Shown: positions 9,535 to 21,719 of the stretch, piece after piece
Numbering within the stretch: position 1 is the first letter of the stretch
Layout: each line of letters opens with the position of its first letter
NCBI GenBank assembly: GCA_009760855.2
Contig: WPIO01000010.1
Location: 2,954,001-3,018,000, forward strand
Length of the DNA: 64,000 bases
Source of the DNA: Cristatella mucedo
Taxonomy: Eukaryota > Bryozoa > Phylactolaemata > Cristatellidae
Direction of reading: 5' to 3'
Position numbers and translations under genes: made by a program
The notes under the pieces: model-generated
What the model saw: only the letters and a program-made list of their open reading frames with translations
The model's database searches: none
Told to the model about the DNA's origin: nothing

Positions 9535-10375
9535 ATAAGAATCCTTGATAGAGTCCTAGCAGACCAGCTGCACTCATATATCGAAACTTCAGACATAGCT
9601 TATAAGTTTTAGTCTGGTTTGTATCACTCTACAGAGTCAGCGCTGCTTCACGTGTATAACGACCTTGCTAGGAATGCCGATTTGAAATCCCGTCTTGACT
9701 TCTGTAACTTACTGCCTGCTGGCCTACCGGCATGTGCAATCAGGCAATTACAGCTGGTGCAAAACTCCGCAGCTAGGCTTGTCTGTCGTGAGCGTCGCAG
9801 TTGCCACATTACACCACTTCTCTCCGACCTGCACTGGCTACCAGTCAAGCAATGGATTGAATTCAAAGTTTTGTCGCTCACTTTTAGGTCACTTCATTCT
9901 TTGGCTCCAGCCTATCTCTCAAATCTACTCCCCCACCTAGCCAAGCATCGTACCACCAGCTTTTCGGAACCCATCAGTTTACCAATACTTCGTACAAATC
10001 TTAAATCCTTCGGAGACCGTGCATTTAGTTCGTATGCTCTCAAAGCCTGGAACTAACTCCCAACTTGCGTCACAACATTCCCTGACTTGACCACATTTAA
10101 AATGAACTTAAAAACACACCTATTTAGGACAGCATTTAGAGGGTCCCTGTGATTCGTCCTTCACGTGCTTATGCGTGCTGACACTGTGCATGCTGCCACT
10201 AACCACATTTGCATGCTGACCCTGTGCATATCACCCCTAACCATGTTATTCATGTTGTTTATCAAGCATACTATTTCTCACCATTCAATCGCGTTTCCCT
10301 TTGCAGCAAATATAAAGCGCCTAGAGAAAGATTGAGTTCTCTGAGGGCTCAAGTGCATTATTATTATCATTGTTA
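9535..10375 (+). mobile_element. L2-clade LINE copy with large internal deletion
   Basis: The sequence starts within the reverse transcriptase region (VLADQLHSYIETS, then YHSTESALLHVYNDL) and jumps directly to SRLDFCNLLPAGLP, skipping the catalytic RT part. It then continues through the conserved C-terminal region (HITPLLSDLHWLPVKQ, LAPAYLSNLL, FGDRAFSSYALKAWN) and ends with the 3' hairpin tail and ATT-rich repeat near 10310-10375. The clade call rests on that C-terminal region and tail. It cannot encode an active RT. Confidence 0.85.
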
Positions 10376-11950
10376 CTAGAGTTTCTCTGCTTCTTTGGCT
10401 TGATCTCTCGGCAACGTTTGATACCATCGATCACCAAGTCCTTTGCTAGCGCCTCTCATATCGTCTGGGCATTACCGGCACAGCACTATAATGGTTTTAA
10501 GTCCTATCGCAGTGGGAGACTCCAGAGAATTGACGTGAATGGACAAAGATCATCCGAGAAACCTCTGAAATATGTGGTACCTTAGGGCTCCGTGCTTGGT
10601 CTCGTTCTTTTCACTTTTTATATTATTCCTCTTGTTGATGTGATTGCCAAGCACAATCAAGGCCTTCACTTCTATGCAGATGACACTCAGTTGTACCTTT
10701 GCTTTCATCCCTCCCACCCCTCCAGCACGTCGAATTCTTTCAACTCCCTCGCTGCATGTATTGATGACATCCGCACATGGAGGGCAACAAACTTTCTGAT
10801 GACAAAACCAACTTACTAGTTATGGGCAAACCAAGTGCGATTCAGAAATTGGGAAGGCTAACCCTTAAAATTGACTCTGCCAGCCTATCTCCTGTTGAAT
10901 CTGCATGCAATCTAGGTGTCCTGTTCCAAAGTGACCTTTTATTAGACAACCACATCAGCTCCAAAGTCGTCTGCCTACTTTAAGCTACATTATATTTTTA
11001 AAATTGTGGCTTGCTTAGACAGGGATACTAGATTGAAACTGGTCCATGCATTTGTGACATCTCTTCTCGACTTCAGTAACTCACTGCTTGCTGGTCTACC
11101 AGGCTGTACAATCAAGCGCTTACAGTTGGTGCAAAACCTGGCTGCTAATAATAATAATAATAATAATGCACTTGATAAAGCACCCTCAGAGAACTCAATC
11201 TCTCTCTAGGCGCTTTACATTTGCAGCAAAGGTAAGTGCAGTTGAATGGTGAGGAATGTCATGCTTGATAAACAAACAAAATGAATAACGTGGTTAGGGG
11301 TGACATGCACAGGGTCAGCACGCATAAGCACATGAAGGACGAATCACAGAGACCCACTAAATGCTGTCCTAAATAGGTGTGTTAGGCTTGTCATTGCGAG
11401 TATCGCAGTTGCCACAACACACTACTTCTCGTCGACATGCTCTGGGTACCAGTCAAGCAGCGCATCGACTTCAAAGTTTGTCACTCGCTCTTAGGTCCAT
11501 TCATTCTTCGGCTCTAGCCTACTTAACAGATCTACTCCCTCACCAAGCTAGGCAAGGTACCACCCACTTTTCTGAACCAAATCGTTTAACAAGACCTCGT
11601 ACAAACCTCAAATCCTTTGGAGATAGTGCCATTAGTTCGTATGCTCCCAAAACATAGAACTAACTTTCGACTGACGTCAATATACCCCTAACTTGACTGC
11701 ATTTAAATAGGAACTAATAATGCATTCATTTGTTCCAGTATTTAGTGGCTCCACATGATTTGTCCTTTATGCGCCTATGCATGATTCCACTACCACATTT
11801 TCATACTGACCCTGTGCACGTTACCTTTAACCGTGTTATACTTGTTGAAATTGAGCATACACCACTCGATCATGCTTTCTTTACAGCATGTGTAAAGTGC
11901 CTGGAAAGAGGTTGGGTTCTCTGGTGGCACTATATAAATGTATAATCATT
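10376..11950 (+). mobile_element. L2-clade LINE copy, split by a nested inverted copy
   Basis: RT pieces read LDLSATFDTIDH (with stops), GVP-like and FYADDTQLYLCFHP near 10665-10710, then CACIDDIRTW and the C-terminal segments. At 11145 it is broken by a reversed LINE tail (11145-11383), after which the text resumes with the TAGGCTTGTC of the same gene and ends at a variant tail reading GTGGCACTATATAAATG near 11925-11940. Many stops and frameshifts mean it is dead. Confidence 0.85.
11145..11383 (-). mobile_element. Nested 5'-truncated LINE tail
   Basis: The (AAT)n start, the hairpin (AAAGCACCCTCAGAGAACTC ... TAGGCGCTTTACA), and the GTTAGGGGTGACATGCACAG 3' UTR read in reverse match the 3' end of the other LINE copies. 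Both junctions fall inside the interrupted LINE, at CTGCTA and TAGGCTTG, so it is younger than its host. Confidence 0.85.
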
Positions 11951-12027
11951 ATTGTCATGACGCCGTAGGTCAGAAATGAGCCCAATTGATCCTTCTAGTT
12001 AGATCCAGATATAACTCACTCTACTGT

Positions 12028-12260
12028 TTAAGACAGTTGTCGACAATTAAAGAACATTAGGGAGTCCGGAATACAGAGAGTGCAGCATCTAGAACGCGAT
12101 ACCACAAAAGCGTGAGCTAGTTTGCCATTCGTACTTCTGTCTAAGTATTCCTTGATTTTAGTAATAATCCTCAGATGAAAGTCGGCTGTCTTGACCGTGC
12201 AACCAATGTGCTCATCCAGTGACAAGTCGTTTCGGAATTGCCCTGACGACGAGCAGCAGA
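12028..12260 (-). mobile_element. Old L2-clade LINE fragment
   Basis: The minus frame contains NDLSLDEHIGCTVKTADFH and KIKEYLDRSTNGKLAHAF, which align with FQNDLSLDDHISSTVKSAYF and CLDMDTSSKLVRAF of the better copies. It is much diverged, with no tail seen. Confidence 0.7.
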
Positions 12261-15083
12261 GCTTCGTCAGAGGCATACCAATCTTAAGGCCTCCTAGGTC
12301 TTCCCACTTGTTTGCCTGACCTGATTGCTTAAAACGAAAACCAAATCGCCCGACGATAATAACGAATATGCGATATTTTTTCTGCGAACGTATTCTTAAG
12401 CAGTCCTTTCGTCTTGACAAGAAATGGTGGCATCTCGGAATGTCTACGATTTCAGACCAATGGCGGGTGGATAGTACTCGGTCGGAGCGACGGCTGTAAC
12501 GGCAGCGCAAGTCACACGACAACTTTTCCTTTAATTCGCCTGAAAAGCTCTCGCCGACGCACATCCAGTCATGCCCCTGACCAGGTCAGACCCCGGCCCA
12601 GCCGGCGAACCCCATCGCACCGCAGCCGTCCCAGCCATCCGAACCCAGCACGGGTACATATGTCAGCCTCCGGGAGAGACACGTTCTCGTGTCTGCTATA
12701 GCCCCACCACCGCTCGAGCCGTGCAGCCAGCACAGAGGCTTTAACATGCTCAGTAGTGGCTATCAAACTAGCAGTATTGTAAAAGCGTTTACAAAACGTC
12801 GTAGTTATAACAGACGGTTACAAAAGTCGAGTTTACATACGTCGTTGTTACAACAGTCAGCACGCTGGGCTATATAAGAATCACTAGGCCATACGAGAAT
12901 CACTAGTCTGCAAAGCTCTAGCAGACACGCAGAAGATCCAGTTCATAGAAGACGTGTGTTGCTGCTCCGGATGCCGGACTGTATAGCCGGTGTCCTCTCT
13001 CGTGGCGTCCGCCTGCGTCGGTCCAACTGCTGCACAGATGAGTCTAGTTCGTTGCAAATCTCCAACTCTCCTTGCTGCATGATGTGATCAGAGTCAACGT
13101 GATTCTCCCCTACAATATAAAAGAGACCACGGGCGCCGTGGACTCTTAATAGCTTTCGCGGCACAGCTTATGAACAGTCCATCAATAACGAGTTGGCTTT
13201 CGATGGGGCTACCTTATCTGGGAGCCCACTAGGCTGCTGTCTGATCCTCCGGCGGCAGTCTTCACTGGTTCAACTCCTCGGCTGGATCGTTCAGTAGCGA
13301 TGATGCATGTGATGTGTGAAAGTGGGTCGATAGCAGTCAATAGTCTCCACCTGGATCGTCCAAGCTGCATTCATGCAGGTCGCGTTCAGTGTCGGCAGCA
13401 GGTAGCCTTCAGATCAAGCGCCAGACTGGCTTTCAGCAGTTGATTTTCCCGAGCCCGGCAACATTACCATCGCCTACGACTGATAAAAATCGTGTTATTT
13501 CGACCCGAGACAGCGTAGGCAAGCACGCTATGAACTTCAGTTATTTTCGCTGGCATGGGCTTAAAACGATTATGCGTAGCTGCTCTTCCAGCTGTCAAAG
13601 CCACAGCACCAGCCGCGAACCTATAAGGACTAGCGTCGTTACAGAAACTTCGTGCTGGCGGATAGTAATTAACTTACTGCTTGTGCCAGCCATCCAGTCG
13701 AAATTCTCTCCATGGCCCTCCGTCCGGCTCGCCCGTCCTCCTGCCCTTGAGCCCGCTATCCCAGTTTGCCGGCATTTAGTGAACCTGCCATTCGGTACGA
13801 TCGTCCATCCTTACTATCATTTTTCTATGGTCCTTAAAATTTGCATACTACTACTACTACTACATACTACTACATGCTGGTGCTGGTGCTGGTGCTGCTA
13901 CTGCTACCTATCTACTTGCTTGCATGCGAAGAATCATTCGAGGGGATTAGGTGCCCATTAGCAGTATTTCCTACACTGTTTCAATACGTCCAGTGTGCTC
14001 TCGCTCAAGCAAGGCTGCAAATCACTTTAATTTATGGTCATCAGGCCGACAATAAAGCTGTCGGCCATTCTTAAAGCGCGTCTGTAGAGTGCGCAAAAAC
14101 GCCCACTAATGCATTAAATTACTTTTTGAGGATGACCCGGAACTAATTGTGCGACCGAGACCTGGATGAAATATACTAACTTCCCGAACATTACCGCCGC
14201 CACTCACACTGGTCTTCTCTTTTTTGTCTTAACTTGAGATTAATAAAAGCTGATGGCAGATTAGCTAAATGACGCTCGTTCCTACCTAAATTAAAAACCG
14301 TTTGCGATTCCCTGGCAGCTCCCGATTCTCTCCTCAAAGTCTTTTGCTCTGAGTTCCTCCAAAAGCCAGCTAACAATGGTGATAGCAATCGGTTCCCCTC
14401 GCAGGTAAAGGTCTTGCTTTATTTCAATTTTTCAGATCTCATTTCCACTCTCGGCTTCAGAAACTCTTTCTACCTTATGCAAGTAGATTTTACGATTCAT
14501 TCTTACGCCAAGTCTCACCTCCCCACTGTGCTTAATATTGCACTTTGGGTAGCTCATTTTCCCTGAGGGCTCATATGCATCGCCTGACCTACAGCAAAGG
14601 GCACAAACACGATCAAACGTTTTTGCACCGTTGCATGCTTTTAACTCGCGCTATTCATTTCAGTTTACTGCCCTGTGTCTCCTTTGGTATCAAAAAAATC
14701 ATCTGTGAATCAGCAAAACCTTCTGATCCCTGGCATTGATACTGTCCACATTACATGTCTTCGTCCCCCTTTGGCTCGATACCTGACCAACCTGCGGTCA
14801 CTGGTTGAATGCCACAACACGACGTAAGCGTGTGTTCACGTTGGGTTTAATCCTCCATGCTGAGCACAGCGACAGACATTAAACTAAGTGCCACCACCAA
14901 GCAAAGGCTTAAAAATGCATGCGAGAGATTAGAACAGACAGTCTGTCTGTCAACTGTCACACCGTAACTATTGTAGTTCATACCAATCCATCCTAGCTAA
15001 GGCTACGTCTGGCTTCTGTAAGCAAAGAATAGCAATTCAAATATGAACATTCAAAAAAACGATTACATCGACCATCAACCATC
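12261..15083. other. Unassigned stretch, some promoter-like text
   Basis: There is no recognisable gene. Near 12865-12875 the plus strand reads CTATATAAG, and near 13113-13123 ATATAAAAG, each followed by GC-rich text; these could be TATA boxes of an old LTR or a coincidence. Trinucleotide runs (CTACTACTAC, GGTGCTGGTGCTGG) occur near 13848-13905. ORFs here are short and have no family match that I can recall. Confidence 0.35.
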
Positions 15084-15205
15084 TCCCTAGCCACTGCTAG
15101 GTCAGTACGTATCCTAGCGATTGATGTAGCGGTCTGGCAGACAGTCCCTAGCCACTGCCAGATCAGTACGTATTCTAGCGATTGATGTAGTGGTCTGGCA
15201 GACAG
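15084..15205. repeat. Two-copy tandem repeat of 61 bp
   Basis: Units 15084-15144 and 15145-15205 begin TCCCTAGCCACTGC and end GGTCTGGCAGACAG, with only a few mismatches between them. It is a recent local duplication. Confidence 0.85.
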
Positions 15206-15559
15206 CTTGTCTAGCTCCTTTGTTAGAAAGGTAGATAATACCAGAGAGTCCATCCCCACCCAAGGCAGCAACCCACTGGACTACTCCCCCCAACTTCCAG
15301 ACTCTTAACAATGACCTGATCTAGGTCGATCTCCAAGACTAAGTAGTCTTCTAGACCTACGATTCTGCACCTACTCTTCACTTTATGATATGCATAGATT
15401 TGCTGCTGCCTGAATATCTATCATGATAAATACGCCCTTAACCTCAGATCTTAAGCAATGCATCTTTCAATAAGGTGGTTGTGAGGTTAGTCATCAAGCA
15501 GCCAGTTCTGGACCTGTAGAAATTCAGCTATTTTAGCTCAGACTCCGTAATGTCATTCC

Positions 15560-16850
15560 TATTTCCTATTAAAGATACTGGAATGCATAGGGAGAAGACC
15601 AGCTAAAATCTTATTTCATAACTTCAAACCTAGCAAGTTCCAGTCATGTTTCATAGCTGATCATCCCATGGTGTTGATGTCAGCAATGTCGCAAGGGTAT
15701 AACGACTTTCTCAGGATTGATGACTGTAGTAAAATTTCTGCTTCTTTTACTGGACCTCTCGGCAGCGTTTGAAATTATTTTTTGTATCTCGTAGGGAAAT
15801 GTCAGAGTGTAGATGCCAACTGGAATTGCTCATCAAAGAATCCTTTTAATTATAGGGTGTACGGAGATTCTCAGCATCGTACGGTGGTTTTAAAAATAAC
15901 TACTCTTCCTCTTGCCCATGCAGTTACTAAGGATAATTTAAGCATAATTTTCCTTCAATTATTTAAAACTACTGTATACCTGTTCTTCCAGTCCTAGCGG
16001 CCATCCATGAATGAAAGCTCTTAACTTCCTTGCATTACGAATAGCTGACGTTCACACAAAGATGGCTCCGTTCTTTTTCAGCTGGTTGGGCAAACCTAAT
16101 GTTTATCAGGTATTTGAAATCTCAACTTGTAACTGAGCTCGGCCAGCATATCTCCTGTGGCATGTGCACAAAATCTTGGTATCTTGCTTTAAATTGAACT
16201 TGTATTAGATGGCAATGTCAGTTCCAAAGGCGAGTTTTCTTTGCAGCTATGTCCTACTGAGAAGATGTGGGCTCGCTTAGACGAGGATACGACAGCCGTA
16301 CTTGCATTTGCAGGTGTGCCATCGCCATCTGGACAGCTGCAAATATCTACTCGCAGGTCTTATCGTGAGTCCAATAATATGCCTACGTTTGTTGCGAAAC
16401 TCTCCAGCTGTAATTGCCTATTGTGAATATTGCAACTGCTGTAATGCGAAACTTTTTACGTATCTACATTAGCTCAGGCAGCGCATCAAATTTAAGAATC
16501 CGACACTCGCTTGTAAATGCCTTTATTATGTAGCTCCGGCTGATCTATTTAAAATTCTAGCCAATCTGGCTTCGCCATGTCTGCCCCTAGGAATTGGCGT
16601 AGGCTAAGGTACTAGAACTTAACTAACCAGGTCAGGGTTCCAATCATGCGGAAGTCTGTAATATATTGACCGGTGCAAGCAGGAGTGATAGCTACTATGC
16701 CACGTCTTCCCGCTACGTAAATGAGGCTGTTAAATTGGCTACCCATTTCTTCACCTTCCGAGTGCCACAGTAGAGATTTAGTTCTCTTACGACAATGTAA
16801 AAGTGACTAATGCTTGTATTATTAATATTATTATTGCTACTAAACCTCGA
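15560..16850 (+). mobile_element. Ancient L2-clade LINE copy
   Basis: Decayed text in element order can be followed: CTTCAAACCTAGCAAGTTCC, a GACCTCTCGGCAGCGTTTGA remnant of the RT motif, then GKCQSVDANWNCSSKNP, TTLPLAHAVTKDNL, then AGCATATCTCCTGTGG and the RT C-terminal side. It ends near 16785-16850 with GAGATTTAGTTCTCTTACGA and an ATT-rich tail. Divergence from the younger copies is high. A further small LINE piece follows at 16855-16915. Confidence 0.7.
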
Positions 16851-16854
16851 CACT

Positions 16855-17010
16855 ACACTGAGATCGTGACATTCCCTCACCAGACAGCATTTAAATAGAA
16901 GCTTATCTTATCTATATTCCCTGTTGCCAGGGGGAGCGATAGCTACTACGGCTATTCTCCTCGACGAATAAATTACGCTGTTGAATAAGCTAACCTTTAC
17001 TTTACTTTGA
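16855..17010 (+). mobile_element. LINE scrap plus short diverged direct repeat
   Basis: GTGACATTCCCTCACCAGA ... CATTTAAATAGAAGCTTA matches the C-terminal end of the LINE ORF. The next text (GGAGCGATAGCTACTACGG) resembles 16683-16755 (GGAGTGATAGCTACTATGCC) and forms a roughly 70-bp diverged direct repeat. Confidence 0.5.
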
Positions 17011-17860
17011 TATAAAAGCCCATACATTTAGAGCCGCGGCGTACTTGCGTGACCGGACATCGCGGCACGCTCTCGTGTATTTCATTCCTGAATGGCAACC
17101 AGCTGTCGGTGAACGCAAATCGCAAATGAGCTGCATCTGCTGCTATGCAAGTATTGACCTGAATTTATAATAAGCTCATTACGCAAAAGAGACATGGGCC
17201 ATGCGCCAATGAGTCATTTTGGGCTGCCGCATCTGTCAAATCATGCTACCGTCAACTACACTTTAGGGGAAAGGCACATTTACTTGACCTTGGATAGAAG
17301 ACCAATGCTGCAGCAGAAGTGCTGCCGCATTTGAGAGCCTGCCCTTGATGCTGGGCTAGTGAACTGAGCATAGCACAGGTCAAGCTAGGCGTGGCCTTAT
17401 CTTAAACACAAATACAAGAAGTGCTTAGCCACACGGTTAAAAGCTCTGAACGCAGCTCAGACGAAGTTCCGTCTCCTAAATGAAAGCACCCGACAGCGTG
17501 CACGTGCTGGAGCGGGTCCGACGAGCCCCGACCGCCTCTCGGGCCTCCAGCCAAGCACCTGACTCCGAAACGTCTGCCGTCGTTGACAGAACGTCAGGGT
17601 GCCTATCCTGCTTCCTGAATGGCGAAAGCTCAAACCAGGTAGGTCGCAGGCTGACAAAATGTACCGTCTGGCTTCTCCGCTGAGTCTTCCGTGAATCTCC
17701 TTGGCTAGCTCCCTCGGCTGCTCGGGCACTTCGGTGCGCTCTGCACACTTGGCCTCCAGTTGACACCTGGTCCTACTGGCTTCGCCATTTAAAAAAGTTT
17801 AGGCTCTCTGTCCGCTGCCCCTGCCCAAAGTCTACGTTCAGACAATCACCGATTCACTGG
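17011..17860. other. No gene recognised
   Basis: Both strands are partly open at 17457-17766, but the frames overlap each other in a GC-rich patch and show no known motif. Nothing further is seen. Confidence 0.35.
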
Positions 17861-18466
17861 AAATCGCCCTGCCATAACCCTAAACTATGTACCTTACTGA
17901 ATGCTTACCTACAGTATTACGACCTTAATGTGCCAAATCACTACTATGCAATACAACTTAAAATGCCTTCATCGATTATCTAAGAAGCCACAAATCTAAG
18001 CCATTACCAACAATCTAAACCTAAAGCATAACGATGACAAACCGAGCTTGTCTGCCATGCAACCTAAGCCACCCAGTTGCCAAACGGCAGATGAGCAGTC
18101 ACCCACTAAAAAGTCTTCCCGTGGAGATACGCTACAGATGCTACAGATTGCCCTGCCATAACCCTAAGCTATAACTTGACTGACCACTTCTATAACCTGA
18201 TTGACCACTTATACTAACAATAACCCATCTGCAAAGATGTGAAATCATAAATATGCCAAATCGCTACGAATCCATTAATCCTAAAAAATGCCTTCGCCGC
18301 TTATCTATGAAGCAATAAATCTAAACCATGAACCACAAATCTAAACCTGGGGCATAAACATGTCAAACCACTTATCTTTTATAAGACCTAAACCTTTAAG
18401 CTGCCAAACTGCCAAGCAGTCACTCTCTAAAAAGCCTTTCCCGCGTGTGGCCGTACGCTACACATG
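17861..18466. repeat. Diverged tandem duplication of about 290-320 bp
   Basis: The unit at 17861-18144 and the unit at 18145-18466 share ordered blocks: GCCCTGCCATAACCCTAA, AAATGCCTTC, ACAAATCTAA, AATCTAAACC, then GCAGTCAC and TACGCTACA. Spacing differs by some tens of bases. It is non-coding. CCCTAA occurs but not in telomeric array form. Confidence 0.75.
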
Positions 18467-19068
18467 CTCGTTGAGTATCCTTCGTTAAGCCATGTGCAAT
18501 GCACCGATATGGCTGAGTCGGATGCAGGTAATTTTTATGACACAGACTACTCACCGATTCTCATCTCATGCTTACTGCTTTTCGACTCCGCTTCGCTATT
18601 TCTGTCCACTTGGCCGATTCACACTAACTTCATTGTTCGCAAGTCTGCCAGTGCGTGAATGTTGAGTTAAATGGTCTGCTGGATGTTGCTTATCATACCC
18701 ACCGACTGTTTTATTGATTCAGGGCGGACAAGGCTGAATTGCCAAGAAAATGCCAAGGATAAACATGAATCGTATTTGCAATCGTTTTTGCAGTTTTCCA
18801 TGGAAGCTTGCTCTTTCGAGTGATCTCTGCAGATATTGTAGGAGACCGGGCTGACGCTATAGGTCTTTACCTGTCTCTTTTCATGTGAAGTGCCTTTGAC
18901 CTCAACGCCAGTAAAGCCAATAGTTCGCGAGCATAGTTTACACATGTATTTAAGCACTTTATTTAAGAAAACGTTTAAGATCCGTGCGCGGTCATTAGAC
19001 TTGACGAACGCAGCTAACAGTAGTGAGAAAACGATGTCTGTTCACTATGCATTGTGGGTACTGAGAGC

Positions 19069-19073
19069 TTTCT

Positions 19074-19157
<84 letters not shown>
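19069..19157. repeat. CT microsatellite
   Basis: About 85 bases of nearly pure (CT)n, from 19069 to 19157, just upstream of the Tigger ORF start. Confidence 0.95.
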
Positions 19158-19573
19158 CTCTCGTGACTTGCTTAAGGTGTGACGCGTTCAGAGTTATCTC
19201 ATGCTTTTTCGTGTTTTACATCGTGATATTACCGTTTGCTACTTTATTACTTTTTTTACTACTATTTCTGTCTTGATTAGATATTGTGCTTACTTTGAGA
19301 TGGCTGAAAAAGGCAAAAGTAGCAGCACTTCTCATGCTGGTGGTGAAAAAAAGAAGATAGGAGCAGTTTATCTTGAGGAGAAAATGAATATAATCCTGAA
19401 AAGAGAATCTGGCATACCGGTGACCGTGATCTCGCGTGAAACTGCCTTACCCGTTTCTAACATCTCCACTAGCCTGACTGATAAACAACGATATACCGGC
19501 GCTGTGAAGTCTGCTGCTTCCACAAAATCGACATCACCACAACAAAGTAACGTGGGCCTACCAAAAATGGTTT

Positions 19574-21584
19574 ACCGACAAAATCGCGAAAGAGAAATGT
19601 TCGTGGACAAAATCGCGATAACAAATTACGCGCCGAAAAAATCGTAAGTTGATTATTAAAAAATTGGCACCAATAAATGCGCGCCGATAAAATCTTTAAA
19701 ACAAAAAATAAAATCTTAAGTTCACTTATAATTTTAAGCATTTTTTTAAATTTACATAATCAATCTGACTAATAAAAATATCATTAATTATCTTTTTTTA
19801 TTATAACTTTTTTTTAGAAAGATCCCGAATCCAGAAACGGTAGCGCCCGCTCGGTGGGCGCATAATGCGCCGGGCGTTCCGGTGCGGCAGTGGAGCTCGA
19901 AGTTAGAAATAAACGGTGCACGACGCAGCCAGCAGATACATCATATGTAAGACTGTGCTACTTAAGCCACGGAAATTATTAAGTCACACAAAGTAAGAGG
20001 ATACTTTACGAATTATATCGATATCGCCGCGACGAGCTCGATCAAGATGGATCGTCTTCGTGGAGGTGAGTAAAACGAGAATGTGCTGGAACACTTAAAA
20101 GTAATACAGACGGGACTCTAAAAAAGAAGGGCTGAGCACGTGCACAGTCCAGACACTGACAAGAACGAAAGCTAAAAATTCAAATGACTGTGACTGTACG
20201 AGAACGCGCTGAAAATGGAGTGGAAAGCCTGATTAGATTATTGTGAACAGCACACTTGGAATATTGCCGACGTATTTTGCAAGTCGAAAAACTATCGAGC
20301 GGAAGCGAAAGAAGACTGGTGTCGATAACCTCAGGGGCCCCCACTCTGTTCTAGACATATTTCTTCCGGATACTCTGAAGGTTCTGAAAACACGTACTAG
20401 AAAACTGTCTTCTCTGGGATTTGGACGATCAAGACACCAACTGGATACTCATGTTCAACACTGCAGTGCACCTACAGTTCTTGAAGCAATAATCGCTTTG
20501 GCTTGTGGATGGTACGTACATATTAGCTCATAACGTATTTTTACAGGTATTTACTAATAATTCTTTTATTAGCAATCTGTCTATTTTATTAATATATGTG
20601 CTCATGAGAACTCAAACGCAGGCTGTCTATGAGTGGGTTTCCGGAAATTGCTTGAGCTGCGACCATCTCTCACGCATGTCAGCGTTCTAATTGATTTCGA
20701 AATTGCAACTATGAATGCACTGTCTATTGTATCTCCAAATGTTACAATACTCGGCTATCTTTTGAATCTTGGCCACTTATTGTGGCGTCTAAAACAAAAC
20801 GAAGGCTTATCTCATTTATACCGCGACGGCGAGAACGTTAAATGGTATGCAAAGATACTAATTGCACTTAGCTTTTCTCCATCGGGAAATTTTGGTATTT
20901 CTTTTGACGAACTGATAGAGAGTTGACCTTAAAATATCCTCATCCTATCGCTTACATGTTGGTCGATCATTTACGTCGTGAAAAAGACTCAACAGAACAA
21001 ACCGTGAGTCATGTACATAGCGGAATTTGCAGTCAGGCAGCCAACAAGTCTAAAAACAATCAACTATCCTGGCATCTGGCTGCAAATTATTCCATCGTAT
21101 AATGAACGTGATCTTACGGACTATTTGCAGGCAGTTTACCTAAATATTAAGATTTAAATTAACTTTGTATTGGGAGTTGATATGACGTTTCAATGATCAG
21201 CGTGAGTTGCAACTCAGCGACATAATCGGAGAGTATATGTCAGCGCTGATATGGCATGGCGAATTTATCGGAGCTATTACAACGAATGGGGTGATATGGG
21301 GATTCTAATTTACAAGGAGCCGAACTATTGTTTCGTCTTTTAACTTATCAAAGGAACGTAAAATAACTTCAGATGTAGGAAACTTATACATAAGAGAACG
21401 TTTGAAATAGTAAAAATTGTTCATATTTTTAAATGATACGGCATTCGATAACTTTAAATATTTGTTTTTATTAATTTTCTTTAATCTGTCAATTACATCG
21501 CTCATTCGTCGGCGCAGTTTTGCCGGAGCGGTTTTGTTAGGACGATTTTTGGGTGCCATTATGTCGCTCGCGATTTTGACGGGT
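19574..21584 (+). mobile_element. MULE (Mutator-like) element, dead, nested in Tigger
   Basis: Plus-strand fragments follow a MULE transposase: DDQDTNWILMFNTAVHLQFL then LWLVDGTY near 20425-20517, FISNLSILLIYVLMRTQTQA near 20550-20620, and LTHVSVLIDFEIATMNAL, ILGYLLNLGHLLWRLKQNEG at 20665-20815. The ends are ACCGACAAAATCGCGA at the left and the reverse complement of ACCCGTCAAAATCGCGA at the right, with more AAAATCG-type motifs just inside. MULEs normally leave 9-bp target duplications, which I could not see. An open minus frame at 21305-21559 (MAPKNRPNKTAPAKLRRRM) near the right end is not recognised. Stops and frameshifts make the transposase inactive. Confidence 0.75.
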
Positions 21585-21719
21585 CGCGATTGAAGACAGG
21601 GAGAAATTGCTGGTCCTGTGGACTGAAGACCAGAATCAACAGCACGTGCCTCTAACGATGGTGACCATTCAAGCTAAAGCGAGGCTTCAGGAGGCAGCAT
21701 AATAATTTAACTTACATTC

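Noticed and set aside
13389-13961. 190-codon plus ORF
   Set aside because: No domain recognised; includes trinucleotide runs; likely chance.
17457-17766. Overlapping minus ORFs of 90-96 codons
   Set aside because: GC-rich patch with both strands open; no motif.
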